A DNA stretch of 64,000 nt from Sarcocystis neurona (lineage: Eukaryota > Apicomplexa > Conoidasida > Eucoccidiorida > Sarcocystidae). Below are positions 31,301-43,200 of the stretch, piece after piece (position 1 is the first letter of the stretch; every line of letters starts with the position of its first letter). Below the pieces are notes generated by a model. That model was not told the origin of the DNA and searched no databases. It saw only the letters and a program-made list of their open reading frames with translations. Location of the stretch: contig KL647289.1 of the NCBI GenBank assembly GCA_000727475.1, forward strand, positions 2,126,798 through 2,190,797, in the 5' to 3' direction. The translations under genes and the position numbers were made by a program.

Positions 31301-34000
31301 TCGAAATTGGCTGAGGACTCTGGTTTATTAACCATGTTTTATTGGAAGTGAAGACACACGATTCTTGAGTGTCGCAGAGTGTGTAGCCTTGTGTGGATCA
31401 CGAAGTTGTTGCTGCGGTGTGTGCAGGCGGAGCACAGTGTTACTTCGTGTTTTTATGTCTCAAGAAAGCTTTTGCACGGTTCCATTCCGCATTTTTCGCC
31501 CTCTTAGCAGCATATCTTCGTTCGCGCCAATACGGCACTGAATACTGTTGAACGTTTTTCTGATAATACGTTAACTGCACAACGTGGATCTCACACAAAG
31601 GTTTTGCATACCACCAAACAACTAACTATCTGTTTTCTTGTGTGGGACTCCACCGTATGTGGCATCAAAGTATGCGGAGGCACGCGTACATGTGTGCCTG
31701 TCTACACTTTACGGTACAGTATACTGGTCAGAACCTTACTACGCAATCAAAGGCCATTTTGGAAATGCTTTTGAAAGTGTGTGTCTGGTCTCCGGTCTTG
31801 TATAACGCGTGCGGGTCTTATGTTACCGTCCGTAGTCGCGACTGCATTTTCTCGTAGTGTCCTCCGTCGAGACTACGCAAGGCATTCATTGCAAGTACGT
31901 GCACACTGTCGGTGAAGGTGGAGATTTGTTCTCGAGAGAACTTTTCTGAGTAAGTACGTCACCTCGTGGTGACAGTACACACCGTACTGCACATCTCTCT
32001 TCTGAATTTGTGTCTACTAACATTCGAAATATTTGCATTTTCTCTTACGGTCCGTGGTCGCGACTGCATTTTCTCGTGATGTCCTGCCTCGCGTCTTCGC
32101 AAGGATTTACTTCATCTGAAACAACGGTTTGGTTCTTCTCCACGAAGCGTCCTCACTCCCAAAAATGCTTCGATTCTTCCTGTCGTAGACACCTCATGCA
32201 TTCTTATGTAATTCCTAACAAGTTTGTTCCCGCGACGCAGTAGCATGTCATTAGTGTCTCCATCACGGCGAATCCTGAGATCGTGACCACTCGTGACGTC
32301 CGTTTGTTTTTTGCGTTGATTCACCACCTCTTCTTCGGCGCACTGCCGTGAAGACATGTTTACTTTGGATACCGGTGTATGTGTGGTAAGACGACGGTGC
32401 GGCGGCACTCCTCAAATTGCTTTGCAAAAGTTTCCGGTGGCAGGCTAAAGGGGTGACGTCGCGGCGGTGCATCGTGAGACAATGAGGCCGTGTGTCGTTG
32501 CCAGGTATTTTCCATTTTCGTGGGTTGTGCAGTGCCATTGGTATAGATTTCCCTGCGCAGCTGCCAGCTAAAACACGCAGTTGTGTCGTGCAGGCGTACG
32601 CCGTCAAGCAGTAAAGGTACACTGCATTGGTTTGCACAGGAGCCAGTGATTTACCATCCTTGTTTTGCAGCCGTGCTGGTTTAAAGCGTACTATTGTAGA
32701 GACGCTCTCTGCAGTTGCGAGCAAAGTCTGAGGAAGGTGCATCACTTAATTTTTGGTGTCCAGTAACAGTACGCGTGCTTGTGCAGTGCAGGGGAGCGGT
32801 GCGCACTGGTCCAGGGTTGTAATTTCGTTAGGCAGTCTACGTGCGGGTCTCATATTCTCTGACGCAGCTGTAGGTAGTACATCCGTATTACGTGACATGA
32901 CTCCTGTTTGATCAGTAGCTATCCAAAGGTAGTCCATGCACCCTCCACAGTATCGTTACCCCCAGACGGCAGGCTCTTTGGATTCTGGCACAGTCAGAAA
33001 ACGAGATGAACTAGCTTTCCCGGTAACGACCGAAGCAACGTAAACCGTATACGCATTGCACAAACAACTTGCGCACAAGCAAACAGACAACGAACTTTCC
33101 GCAGGCGAAATGTTTTGGCGCCCATTCGTAGAAAAGCATTGTGGACACCTGATCATACGTCTTGGCGTCTGTACAGCTGTGCGTACGGCGCGTGCACGCG
33201 ACAAAACCGGACACTGCATTGTTTCCGTGCTGTCTCGAAATTTCTCCGTGCTCTATTGTGTTTGCACCTACACATCTTCGCACACAAATTTTACGCACAT
33301 AGAGAGCAGGTGGTGCCTGCTCTCAAACACTAAATATTTCTCTTACACAGCAGTGCAGCCTTTTAACGGTGTACTGCGGTGTAGATTCTCAGTACGTAGC
33401 CGTCGCACAGGAATTTCGATTGAAGCAGCTCCCCAACACAAGTGAACCAGAAAACCGGCCTGTGTTCGTTGGTAGAAGAGTGTATGTACTTCTGTACCGT
33501 ATATCCGTATACAGCTGGAATTGATCGGCGGCCACAAAGGATGTGAAGTTGATGAACCAGGAGCAGCGTTGCTTCTCGAGATTCTAATTACTAGAATAAT
33601 CCCATAGATACGAAACGGTCGTCAAAGCGTTCTACCTGTAGGCTTCTACAAAGCACCCAGTGGGGCCGTCTAGTCGTTCCAATGTGGCGCGCTTCTGCAC
33701 AAATATTTTACGTGTAATTAGTCGGTTCCATCTTCGACTCTCAGACGCCGCCACGGCTCCGGTGTCGTGTCGAAAACACACAAGCGTACGCACACCTTTC
33801 GGCGCGTACATTCCCGTGAGCACGTGCATTTTCTATACCTGCACATTTCAACTGAACACGAGTTTTCAGAAGTGCGCTCTTCGTAGCGGGGTTAGAGCTT
33901 GACTGTGAGGGTTTCGCACACCACGTTCCGCTGAAGTTTGAAGAATTAGCACGTGTGCCCTCGTGAATTTAGTACGCTCAGGCACATGCGTGAGATGATT
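31300..34000. other. Repeat-poor segment
   Basis: Nearly free of CAG/CTG runs and microsatellites, in contrast with both flanks. It holds the interrupted minus-strand frames described separately, and two copies of GTCCGT(A/G)GTCGCGACTGC at 31828 and 32050. Confidence 0.6.
32112..33219 (-). pseudogene. Decayed minus-strand coding block, possibly a Ty3/gypsy-like retroelement protease region
   Basis: One minus-strand frame is broken by only two in-frame stops (TAA at 32956-32958 and 32746-32748) over more than 300 codons. It is followed after a frame change (near 32400) by a further 98-codon frame to 32112. Chance sequence would hold about one stop per 20 codons. The text includes a possible CX2C pair, VLLLDTKN, a run VQTNAVYLYCLTAYA, and later LHNPRKWKIPGND. 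The order is reminiscent of a retropepsin, with DTKN where an intact enzyme has DTG. No reverse transcriptase was recognised downstream. The assignment is inference; decay is what I can see. Confidence 0.35.
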
Positions 34001-34140
34001 CTGACTGGGCTCCACCTATGTAATTAGGAATCCGGTACACATGTATGTACGTATATATATATATATATATTTTTTTTTATGTATACTGATAGGTGTACTG
34101 GTGTGCATGCATGCGTATGCCTAAATGTGCTTGGGCGCAC
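33990..34140. repeat. Short TA/T microsatellite
   Basis: ATATATATATATATA followed by a T run at 34052-34078, then ATGCATGCGTATGC. Confidence 0.75.
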
Positions 34141-34913
34141 GCCTCCAACCACCCATAATTCCGTATTGAAACGCTTGCATCCCAGGTCACGAACGGATGC
34201 AAGAGAACACTGCGTGAGCGCACACGATTGTAGAGTGTGAGCCGCCCGAGAGCTGTGTATTCCAGTTGCCATCTTCTTGTCTCGGATATAGTGAGCACCC
34301 TACAAACCACCAGGAAGAAATCGGTGCAGAGTAACTGATAGACAGTCTAAGTGTGTTGCAATCGACATGTGCTTCTTGCCGACTGCTTCCATGCTGGCCT
34401 CTCTTAATCCTAGTGGTAGGTGTGCCTTTTCAGGTTTTTAAAGCATCTCTTACTAGAGTATCTGCATGCGGGTCGTACACACCCGGTGACAAACTGTTGG
34501 CACGCGAGTGCACAATTCTTTCAAACATGGAATTTAGGATGTACAAACACTTCTCGTGCTTTCTTGTAGACTTCTGCGCAGAATACTGACGGTACTGGGT
34601 GCATGCTGCCTCGTCGCCAGAAAGAAGCCTTATCTGACACTTGCGGCAGGTTCGTATTGTGTCTGCTTGTAGGACTCGGTTGTGCGTCCGTGTGAATTTC
34701 CTTGGCAGCCTTCGTACCTACGTCCTTATAGGTGCTGCATTTACACTGCTTCGCGCGCTTGTTTAAAGCGCATTTCTGTAAATCGAAAAATCCGAACATA
34801 TCCGTGCCTCACTGAACGCAGTTTTATGGAATTAGTAGCACTGACAGCTCCCAAAAAGTGCACACCAGGCCTCCCGGAGGGAGGCGTGGCGCCGCTGCTT
34901 CTGCTGCCACACC

Positions 34914-36466
34914 ATGTCTGCAGACAGTCGGCTGCAGCTGGCAGACGATGCGGACCAGCAGCAGTGGCCAGAGAACAGAAAAGCATCCCATCGGTACCGC
35001 CACAAAAGCACGCCACACGCTTCCCAAGTGTGCAACCGAAGCCAAATAGAGGTACCCAACCTACAATCTTACTCCTTCTCAACAGGCCACGTCCTTCTAG
35101 TCTATCAAGTGGACTTCTACAGAATACATACTAGTACGTAGACTCCAACAGATGTACGATGTGCAGCACACTGCGGAAAATGAACGACTATACTATATAT
35201 ATATATCTTTGCTGCCCTTCACGTCCACAAGCACATGTACGTAGAGGAAGAGCTCTCACGTTGAACAGGAACACACATGAATATGATCAGATCATGGCCT
35301 CGCCGAAGTCATAAAAGAACTTCGCTTTCCAGAGTCAGGTGAAAACCCCCCAGCCCCCACTCCTAAGCGTTAACTAGTTCCACGGAGTAACCAGCACAGT
35401 AAAAAACTTTCACAAGAACATTTATGTCCACAGGTCAGTTGCACCTGTAACATACAGTCTCAGCAGTATTTCAGCCCCACTACCAATTTTTTGTCTCCAC
35501 TGCCTCTCTTCTGTTCTGCGCATGTACCGCAGGCGTACACAGCGGCACCACGCATGTATACACGTTTCCTTCTCCTATTGCTTTGCTTCCTTCCGCCCTT
35601 CTCCATTTGCTCCCTTGCTGTCGATTTTCCGTTTCTGTCCAGCTGCCTGTGCTCCTTTCAATCTCGCCTTTTGTGTCGTTTTTTCTTGCTTCCTCCTCCT
35701 TTTTTCCTCCTGTGGTTCTTGCCTCCTTCTCTCTCTTCCGTACATTGCGTCGCCTTGTTGCAGCAGCCCTCGCTTGATGAAGACGGTCGTCACAGAGGAG
35801 CTTCTGCCGCCGTTTGCGAGGCTCAACGGATTGTCGAAGCGACAGATCTGTTTAGTCTTCAACGTGAATTTCTCATATCCTTCCAACCAGTACAATCGAT
35901 CACACAGAGGCAACAATAACGCTTCTTCTTCTTCACCTGCTGTATCCTCTGTTTGGACGTTGTCCTCTCTTGCATCTTCTTTCCCTGTTGTCTTCTTTTC
36001 TGTGTGTCCTGCTGCTTTCCGGCCTGCATTCCTTTCCTGTTCTAACCCCTTCCTCTCACTTTCCACCTCGGTCTTTTTTCTCGCGTCTTCTTTCTTCCCT
36101 CTCTCTTCTACCTCTTGCTTTCCCTCTTCCTGTCCTTCCTTTCCCTTCCCTTCTTGTTCTTTTCCCTCTTCTTCCTTTTTTTCTTTTTCCTTGTCATCCT
36201 TCTTCACCTCTTCCGATGTCTCGTCCTCTTCCTGCTGTGTCTGTTCTTGCGGCACCAGCACTCTCATGTGTCCGGGCTTCTCTTCTTTTTCAGTCAGAGT
36301 TTTGCCGCTCGGTCTTCTCTCTCTTCCGTATCCGTCTCTCTCGTCCCCCGAATCGTTTCCCAGTCCTCTTCTCTTCCTCAGCAACAGTTTCTCCTCTTCA
36401 CTCCTGTGCTTTCTGCGGAGGCCGCCGGGCACGCAAGCAGCTGCAGCGGAAGCGGCAGCATCGTAG
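34914..36466 (+). CDS. Tentative small spliced gene, unidentified (about 83 residues)
   Basis: Three segments join in consistent phase: 34914-34993 (ATG; MSADSRLQLADDADQQQWPE and NRKASHR; donor GTACCG), 35764-35889 (acceptor TTGTTGCAG; SPRLMKTVVTEELLPPF and ARLNGLSKRQICLVFNVNFS; donor GTACAA) and 36421-36466 (QPPGTQAAAAEAAAS, stop TAG). The second intron is almost pure pyrimidine, which would suit a 3' splice tract. No family is recognised. The alternative is the minus-strand charged frame that overlaps it; only one is likely to be real. Confidence 0.3.
35575..36432 (-). CDS. Alternative: charged K/E-rich hypothetical protein
   Basis: An open frame of 285 codons on the purine-rich strand. 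The first 180 residues are K/E/R/Q-rich (for example KKDDKEKEKKEEEGKEQEGK). A balanced segment follows: YEKFTLKTKQICRFDNPLSL and TTVFIKRGLLQQGDAMYG. Purine-rich antisense of a pyrimidine tract is expected to be open by composition alone, so the frame is weak evidence. It conflicts with the tentative plus-strand gene. Confidence 0.3.
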   Translation of the reverse strand: MPGGLRRKHRSEEEKLLLRKRRGLGNDSGDERDGYGRERRPSGKTLTEKEEKPGHMRVLVPQEQTQQEEDETSEEVKKDDKEKEKKEEEGKEQEGKGKEGQEEGKQEVEERGKKEDARKKTEVESERKGLEQERNAGRKAAGHTEKKTTGKEDAREDNVQTEDTAGEEEEALLLPLCDRLYWLEGYEKFTLKTKQICRFDNPLSLANGGRSSSVTTVFIKRGLLQQGDAMYGRERRRQEPQEEKRRRKQEKTTQKARLKGAQAAGQKRKIDSKGANGEGRKEAKQ

Positions 36467-36559
36467 CTATGGGATATCTTTTCATGCGCGAGAGCGTGTG
36501 TTGCTGCAGCAGTAGCAGCTGTGGCCGATATCGTTTTGAACCCCTTCGCTACAAATAAT

Positions 36560-39500
36560 TACACAAAACCCAAAAGCAAATCCTCTGCTGCGGCCGTTGC
36601 GTAAAGAGTAAAAGAAGATGACCTGCTAGCACCTCGGCCGTGGCACACAGAAGGGGGGACCGAGATATATGATAGACTGTTGTCAAACCACTTTGTTGCT
36701 AGCGTTAAAAGGGATACCAGCATCGCTGCTGTTGCTCTTTTACGCGGCCGCTGCACAGAAGCTGCGACAAGGCATCAGCCTTGTGACGTACTCTCTTGGA
36801 GTGATGGCGTGCTGCGGTTAGTAATCCACGCCTCACTTCGGCAACAAGTCACCCTGTTGTGACAGTCCTACGCCGCTGCTATCGCACGCTGCTGGCGTGA
36901 CCGTAAGTTTTCGTGTGTGTTCCTATTATTTAAATATTTTTGTGAAAACGTATCGTGACACATATATGTATGGACACTAACGTGTACGTACATATATATA
37001 TACATACATATATGTATATACCTATGATCTGGGTGCTGCTATGGTGGTATGCTGCTGCAGCACGTCAGGCGACCGCAGGCAGTTTTCCTGCTCCAGACGG
37101 GGTACAGCGCTGCTGCAACCGCGGCTTCTGCAATACAATGGTGCTGCAGTGAGCCTCAGGCACAGCGGTGATACCGGGCGACCCCTTGCGCCTCCCCCTG
37201 CCCGTGTGAAAGTGCAGCGGTGGTAGTCTAGCGTTTCCGCATGCCTTGATGTCTTGCCGTTTCACCGATGCCACACCGCTGCTAGCATCTCTCCCTGCTG
37301 CCACCCGAGCTTGCTGCTACTACCGCAATTTGTCGCTATCCGCGTGTGCTTGCTGCTGCGTCGCTGCCAGGCAAGTGTTATTCACACTTGCTGAGACACG
37401 TGCAATCTGCGGCTGTCTACGGCAACTCCACCTTGCGGCTGCTTTAATTTTTTTTGTCGATACACTACGTGCTGCTGCGACTCCTGCTGCGGCTGCGACG
37501 TCCGCCTACTGCTCTTGCTGGTGCTGTCTCGCTGCCGCTGCATCTTGCTGCTGCTGCTGCATCTTGCTGCTGCTTCATCTTGCTGCCGCGGCTGTGTCTT
37601 ACTGCTGCGTATGCACCTTGCTCGTGCACCGCCGCCAATGGCTGAGGCTACCGTACCAGCTGTTGTGCCGGATCTGGTGTCTGCGACCGCTGCTTGGGGC
37701 ACACGGTTGGGCTACGATAGCGTGTTGCTGCAGTGACTTCCTCCCGCCCCGGCGACGCTGTCCTGTTACGGTTACTTCGTCGGCGCCGTGAACCTTGCTG
37801 CTGTATGCGAGTCCTTTGCTGTTGGTGCATCAGGCTGGGAAAACGCTAACGATTTTGGGCGTAAGTAGTTAATCTGGGTCCAGCTACCCCAGTGAACCCC
37901 TGCAACATTATCTTGCCGTTGCGACTGCACATTCCGCTGCTGCTCCTGAACACTACTGCAGCAGCTACGCTGTCCCGCCGCTGCTGGAGAGTCTGCCTCC
38001 GCCTACTGCTACTATTAGGCTATCCTGCTGCTGTTGAGGAGTCCGGGTGCAACTAAGCTGTGCTCCTAATATAGTGTCTTGTGGCTGAGAGTGCGTGGCA
38101 CTGGTACGAGACTGATGCTTATCCCTAAGACTCTTGTCGAAGGGAAAAGTGTGCACAGGGGCTGCTGCTAGAAAGAAGGTCTCGCTGCTGGGAACAGGCC
38201 GGCTGGTGTTACGACCCTGCGCCCTGCGGTGCTGTTACGGCGTTGTGCTGCGTCTACCAGAGGGTCACCCTCCTGGTATGCGTTGATGCTGCTGTTGCGA
38301 TGCCACGCTGTTGCTACGGATCCGTGCTGCCGACGCTGTACAAAGGCAAGTAGCGCCTGTAAACCCGCGGCCCTATTGTTATCTATTCGATACGCCGCTG
38401 GCGGTGGTAGCAGCTTACGCTGCTGCTGCGGCTGCGTCGCACCGCTGCGAGAATCTCACGTTGTTGCTACTATCTGCACACGTACGTATGCAGAACTGGC
38501 ATGGATATGTGCGACAAGCAGGGCACTGCTACTTCACCTGTTGTGCTTGAGGAAGGAAGAAAACAGTTCGTGGGCTCTGCTGCTTCCTGCCTGTGCGGAG
38601 ATAAATTGAGTGAGTCTCCCTGCAGCAGTGACATCAGCAACAGGACCAGCAATAGCAGGAATACTTGCCTAGTGAACAAACAGGCAGCAGCACGAACTGC
38701 CGGAGCATCAGCAGCAGTGCCAACGTAGCACTGGCAACACAGCAAAAGCCCCTGAGCAACCGCTACGTAAGAGAAACACGCAGGCAGCAACGCAACGCTG
38801 CATCCAGCACCAACAGCGACACCGGTATCACCAGCCGAAACACACGAAACAACGATGAAGAGGCACGTAAAGGGCCCGTCTCCTTTACACGCGTGGAAGA
38901 TTAAACCCTCACCGACGACTGCGTGAGATCTTGCGGTTCTCTGCTTCTACGTTGCTGCAGCTACCTCTTCTCCAGTTTCCCCCACAAGCCAGGTGCATGC
39001 TCCGCGGCTGTTCCTGTCGTCGTCGCTCTGCAGCTCCAGCTGCCGCGGCTACAACCACACCTGCTGCTCCTCCTGACGCCGCTGCTGCCGCTGCCGCTGC
39101 TCTTTTCGCCGTTGCTGCTGCGGCTGTCGAATTCCTCCTCCCGATGCTTCTCGCTCTTTTGTCACCCGTCCCCGAACGGCGGCTGCGTCTGTTGGTGCTG
39201 CTGCTGCTACTGTTGCTGCTGCCAGCCCGCTTCTGCTGCGCTGTTTCTGTAAGGAACCTCAGTACTGCTAATTGACACTCCTAGGCTGTTCTTCGCGACA
39301 CGCGCTACAGGATACTCGCAGCACCTCTCGGCTATCTACTTTCTGAACCTCTGCTTCTGCTGCAGCTTCTTTGCATCTAGCTAGTGCAGCTGTTGCTACT
39401 GATTTGCTGCTGCCGCTGCTCTCCTCTTGTTGCTGCACCGCTTCACGTACGGCTCGTGAACGACGTCTGTGACGGCGCGCTGCTGTGACTGCGCTGTTGT

Positions 39501-39778
39501 TGCTGCCACTCCGACTTCTCTGTTACGCGGCTACTGCTGCTGCTGCAGGCCAGTTGCCCTTGCTGCTAAGTTTGCTCTTGCACTGTTGCCCCTCCACGTC
39601 CGGCACTGCTGGTGCTTCTGTTGCTGCTCCTACGGCCCTGCCGCTGCCGCTTTGCTGACGCTACTGCGCGTGTGCGTGGCACTACGTCGGTGCTCTTGCA
39701 GGTCCCTCCACAATTCCCAAGCGGCTCGTCTGCTTTATTTGCTAGTCGGGCTACCGCTGTGGACGTGCTGTGGCTGCT
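36560..39778. other. Intergenic, CTG/TGC-rich
   Basis: Microsatellite TA at 36950-37030. Dense CTG/TGC runs at 37040-37760, 37920-38200, 38230-38480 and 39050-39820. Frames here are leucine/cysteine/alanine runs on the plus strand and Q/S/A runs on the minus. The part next to 39779 may be 3' flank or a last intron of the methyltransferase-like gene. Confidence 0.5.
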
Positions 39779-40238
39779 CTACGGCGCTGCTGCTGCCCCC
39801 GTGGCCGCACTGATTAAGCGCGTGCTCTTCTGCGGCTGCTGCAAGTTCTGCACGCCCTTGAGGCCACCTGTTGCTTCTGCTAATCGTCTGTTGGCCAGAA
39901 AAGGCAGCCTTCTTGCATGACTCACCAGCGCAGTTGACACAGCTGCACCATGCGAAACGTTTGTCCGGTGGTAGTCCCCACGCAGCAAAGAAGTATCTGT
40001 CCCCATTTCTTTCCTCTGAAACTGCTGCCGCTTGCCTTGATGCTCCTGTTGCTGCGAAGGTCCCCGCTGTTTCGGAGGGGGTTGTTGGTGGGGTTGCTGC
40101 TCGGTCGGCTGCTGCTGCTGGTGCCCCTGCTGCTGATGCCGCTCGTGCGGCTGATGCTGCTGCTGCTGCTGGAAGTCGAGGCCGGGCAGTCGCGCCATGT
40201 ACGCACTACGGGGCATGCGCACTCCCCATGTCTCTGCA
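39779..40238 (-). CDS. Methyltransferase-like gene, C-terminal exon
   Basis: Acceptor GCCTTGTAG; the first base completes Pro (phase 2 from the previous exon), then AETWGVRMPRSAYMARLPGL and a Q/H-rich run. Stop TAG at 39781-39779. A GTGAGT donor at 39925 offers an alternative earlier exon end after AAVSTAL. Confidence 0.65.
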
Positions 40239-43200
40239 CTACAAGGCTCAACAGCACCACCAGCAGCAAAGGCACCAGCAGCCGACACAGCAGCAGCAGC
40301 AGAGGCAAGCGGGGGAGGACAGCCGACCCACAGTCACGAAAGTCAAAAGGAGCGCCGGGAGGCGCATCGACAGAAGCAGGAGCAGCAGACGCAGCTGCTG
40401 AGCGGACGTATCGCCAGCGGCATAGTAGCAGGAAAGCACCAGCGGAAGCAGGACCAGCCAAGGTAGTGCGGAAAGAGGCGGGAGTCACAAAAGCAGCATT
40501 AGAAATACCAGTGCGAAGCAGCGACAGAGCCAGTCAAAGAAACAGCAGCAGAAGCAGGAGGATTAGCAGACCGATAGGGAAAGCAGCCAGAGACAACGGA
40601 ACAAGAAGACACAGCAGCTAAACCTAGCCGTAGCAGCACACGACGCAGCACACACACAAGCAAAAGCATGAGCGGGTGATGCACCAGCAGCAGCAGCAGC
40701 CAACGAACCGGTGCAGGACGTGTCACACTACGACGTACAGAACTTCTTAGGACGTACGTTGAGTAGCGTTCCATAGACATATATATATATATATACATGT
40801 AGTTGTTCATGAAGCGCACACAACTACACATATGTATTCATATATATATTTATATAATTATATATATATATATGTACTTGTACAGGTATAGACACATGTA
40901 CACATGTGTGTACATACTGGACATATATATATATATACATGTACATATGTAGTTGTTCAAGAAGTGCTTATAATTACACATAGGTATATAGACATATGCA
41001 TGCGTACAGGTGTACGCATTTGTACACATGTGTGTATATATAGATATATATATACGTGTATGCAGTTGTTCAGGAAGTGTGTACAGCGTGTACAAGTATA
41101 CAAGTATGTACACGTATGTATTTGTTTGTATCTGTACTTGTGCAGAGATATATACAGGGATACACATGTATAAATGTAGTTGTTCACAAAGTGGGCACAA
41201 CCGCATACATATGTGCATGTCTGTATATACACGTGTACAGGTACACGGGTATATACGAATAGCTGCGGATGCACAAGAAAACAGAGGGGCACTTACGGCC
41301 TGCCTACAAGACCAAATTCGCTGTGGCCGATCAGAATGTACTCGTCCACACCGTCGCGCTGTTCTTCAGCAGCTACATATCCCTGTCCCTCCTGCAGCTG
41401 TTCCTCCTCGTCCTGCTGCTCTTCCTGCCCTCCCTGCTGCTTGTCCGCTTGCTTCTGCTTCTTTTCGCTGTGCCGGTGCGTTCTGGGTTGCCTGTTCTTC
41501 TTCTGGTCCTCCTGCTGCTGCGCCTGCCTTTTCTCCTCCACTCGCTCTTCTCTTTGCTGCGTCTCCTGCTCCTCCTCCTCCTGCCCTCCTTCCCACTCAC
41601 CCAGGAGCTGTGGGCCATGCTGCTGCTGCTGCTTCCGCGTCTGCTGCTGGCATTGCCTCAGCTGCTGCTGCCGTACACGCCCTCCACAGAGAGGCTTCCG
41701 CGTCTGCTGCTGCTTCTCTCCTGGATCCTTTGCAGCTACAGACGAAACACCGGCATTTCCTCCGAATGCAGCAGCTTCTTTGACTGGCGTTCTGCGCTCT
41801 GCGGCTGCTGTCCTTTGCCTCGACGCAGGTTCTTTTGCAGCGCCACAGGCCGCTCTCCTCGCCACTGGTGTGCTAGCTTCAAAAACGGCTCCTCGTGTAG
41901 CTGCTTCTGTTTCTGCTTCGTCTGCTGCTGCTGTGGTGTGCGGCTTTTCTCTTCCTCCTCTGCGCCGCTCTTCCGCTGCTACCGTAAACGCCTCCTCTGC
42001 CGCTCCTGCCTCCGGCTTCTCCTCCTCTGCTGCTGCTGTTGCTGCGTCGGCTCTTGCTGCTGCGCGGTCCGCTGCTTCCGCGGTTCGCTCTGCTGTAGCT
42101 GTCGCTGGGGACGTGGTACGGCCGAAGCATCTGAATATTGCCGTCCAGTCGACGTTCATCGGCATCCAGCAGCAGATGCAGATGTGGGGCCGGAATTGCA
42201 GCAGCACTGCTCTGAAGTCTTTACGTACCATTGGAGTGTACATACACCGCAGCTGCACCATGTCTGCACGCGGATCGCACGCCACATATTCGTAACACTT
42301 GACTTTCTGCTTGCTGCTGTTGCACCTGCCGGCTACCTTGTCCTGACCGCTACGCAACTTTGTGCTCCTACGCGTATTCACTTCCCCACAAGTATCACCA
42401 TTCGTGCTGCTGCTGCTGTTGAACCTGTTGCTGGTATACCTTTCGCTGCTGCTCCTTCTGTCGGTGGCCCTGCTACCACTGCGGCTGACTCTGCGGCTGC
42501 TGTCTTTGCTGCCGCGAGTTACGCAACAGCTATCGCTGCTGCTGTCCCGACTCCTACTGCTACCAGTAAGTCTTGCGTCTCTTCCGCCCGCGCTGCACCG
42601 CCAAGCGCTTTTGCACGTCTTCCTGCTGCTGCCGCACTCGCCGTTGTGCTTCCTCCTTTCACAAGCGCGGCTGCAGCTGCTGTTGACGAGGCCAGCGTCT
42701 TCCTTGCTGGAACACTCTCTGGTGTTTCTGATGCTTCTCCAGTATGTGCTGCAGCTGGCGTGAGACACGCTGCTGCTGCTCCTGTCATCTACACTGCTGC
42801 TGCTACGCGTTCTGCTGCCACTGCAATAGGTCCTGCTGCTGCTGGGCGGAATTCTGCTGCAGCGCTTAGGTGCTCTGCAGATGCAAAAGCGACGGCGGCA
42901 GCAGCTCGTGGAGGCTCTGCTGCTTGTGCCGGTTCCACCACCCCTGCTGCTACAGGTGCAACAGCATCTCGTGTCTGCCAGCAGTGTGTTCGTAAGGTCC
43001 CTGGTGCTTGTGGGTGTGCAACTGCTGCTGCTGTCGCTGCTGCTGTTAGTCGTGGTAGAAACGCTACTGCTGCTGCTGGTGGAGCCACTGCTGCACATGG
43101 AGCTACCGCAGCGTCCTCTCCCAGAGGCCCCTGCTACGGGCGTCTTCATACACTCCTCCACGTGCTGGTGCCAATCGTGTTGTTGCTCCCAGCACCGCAA

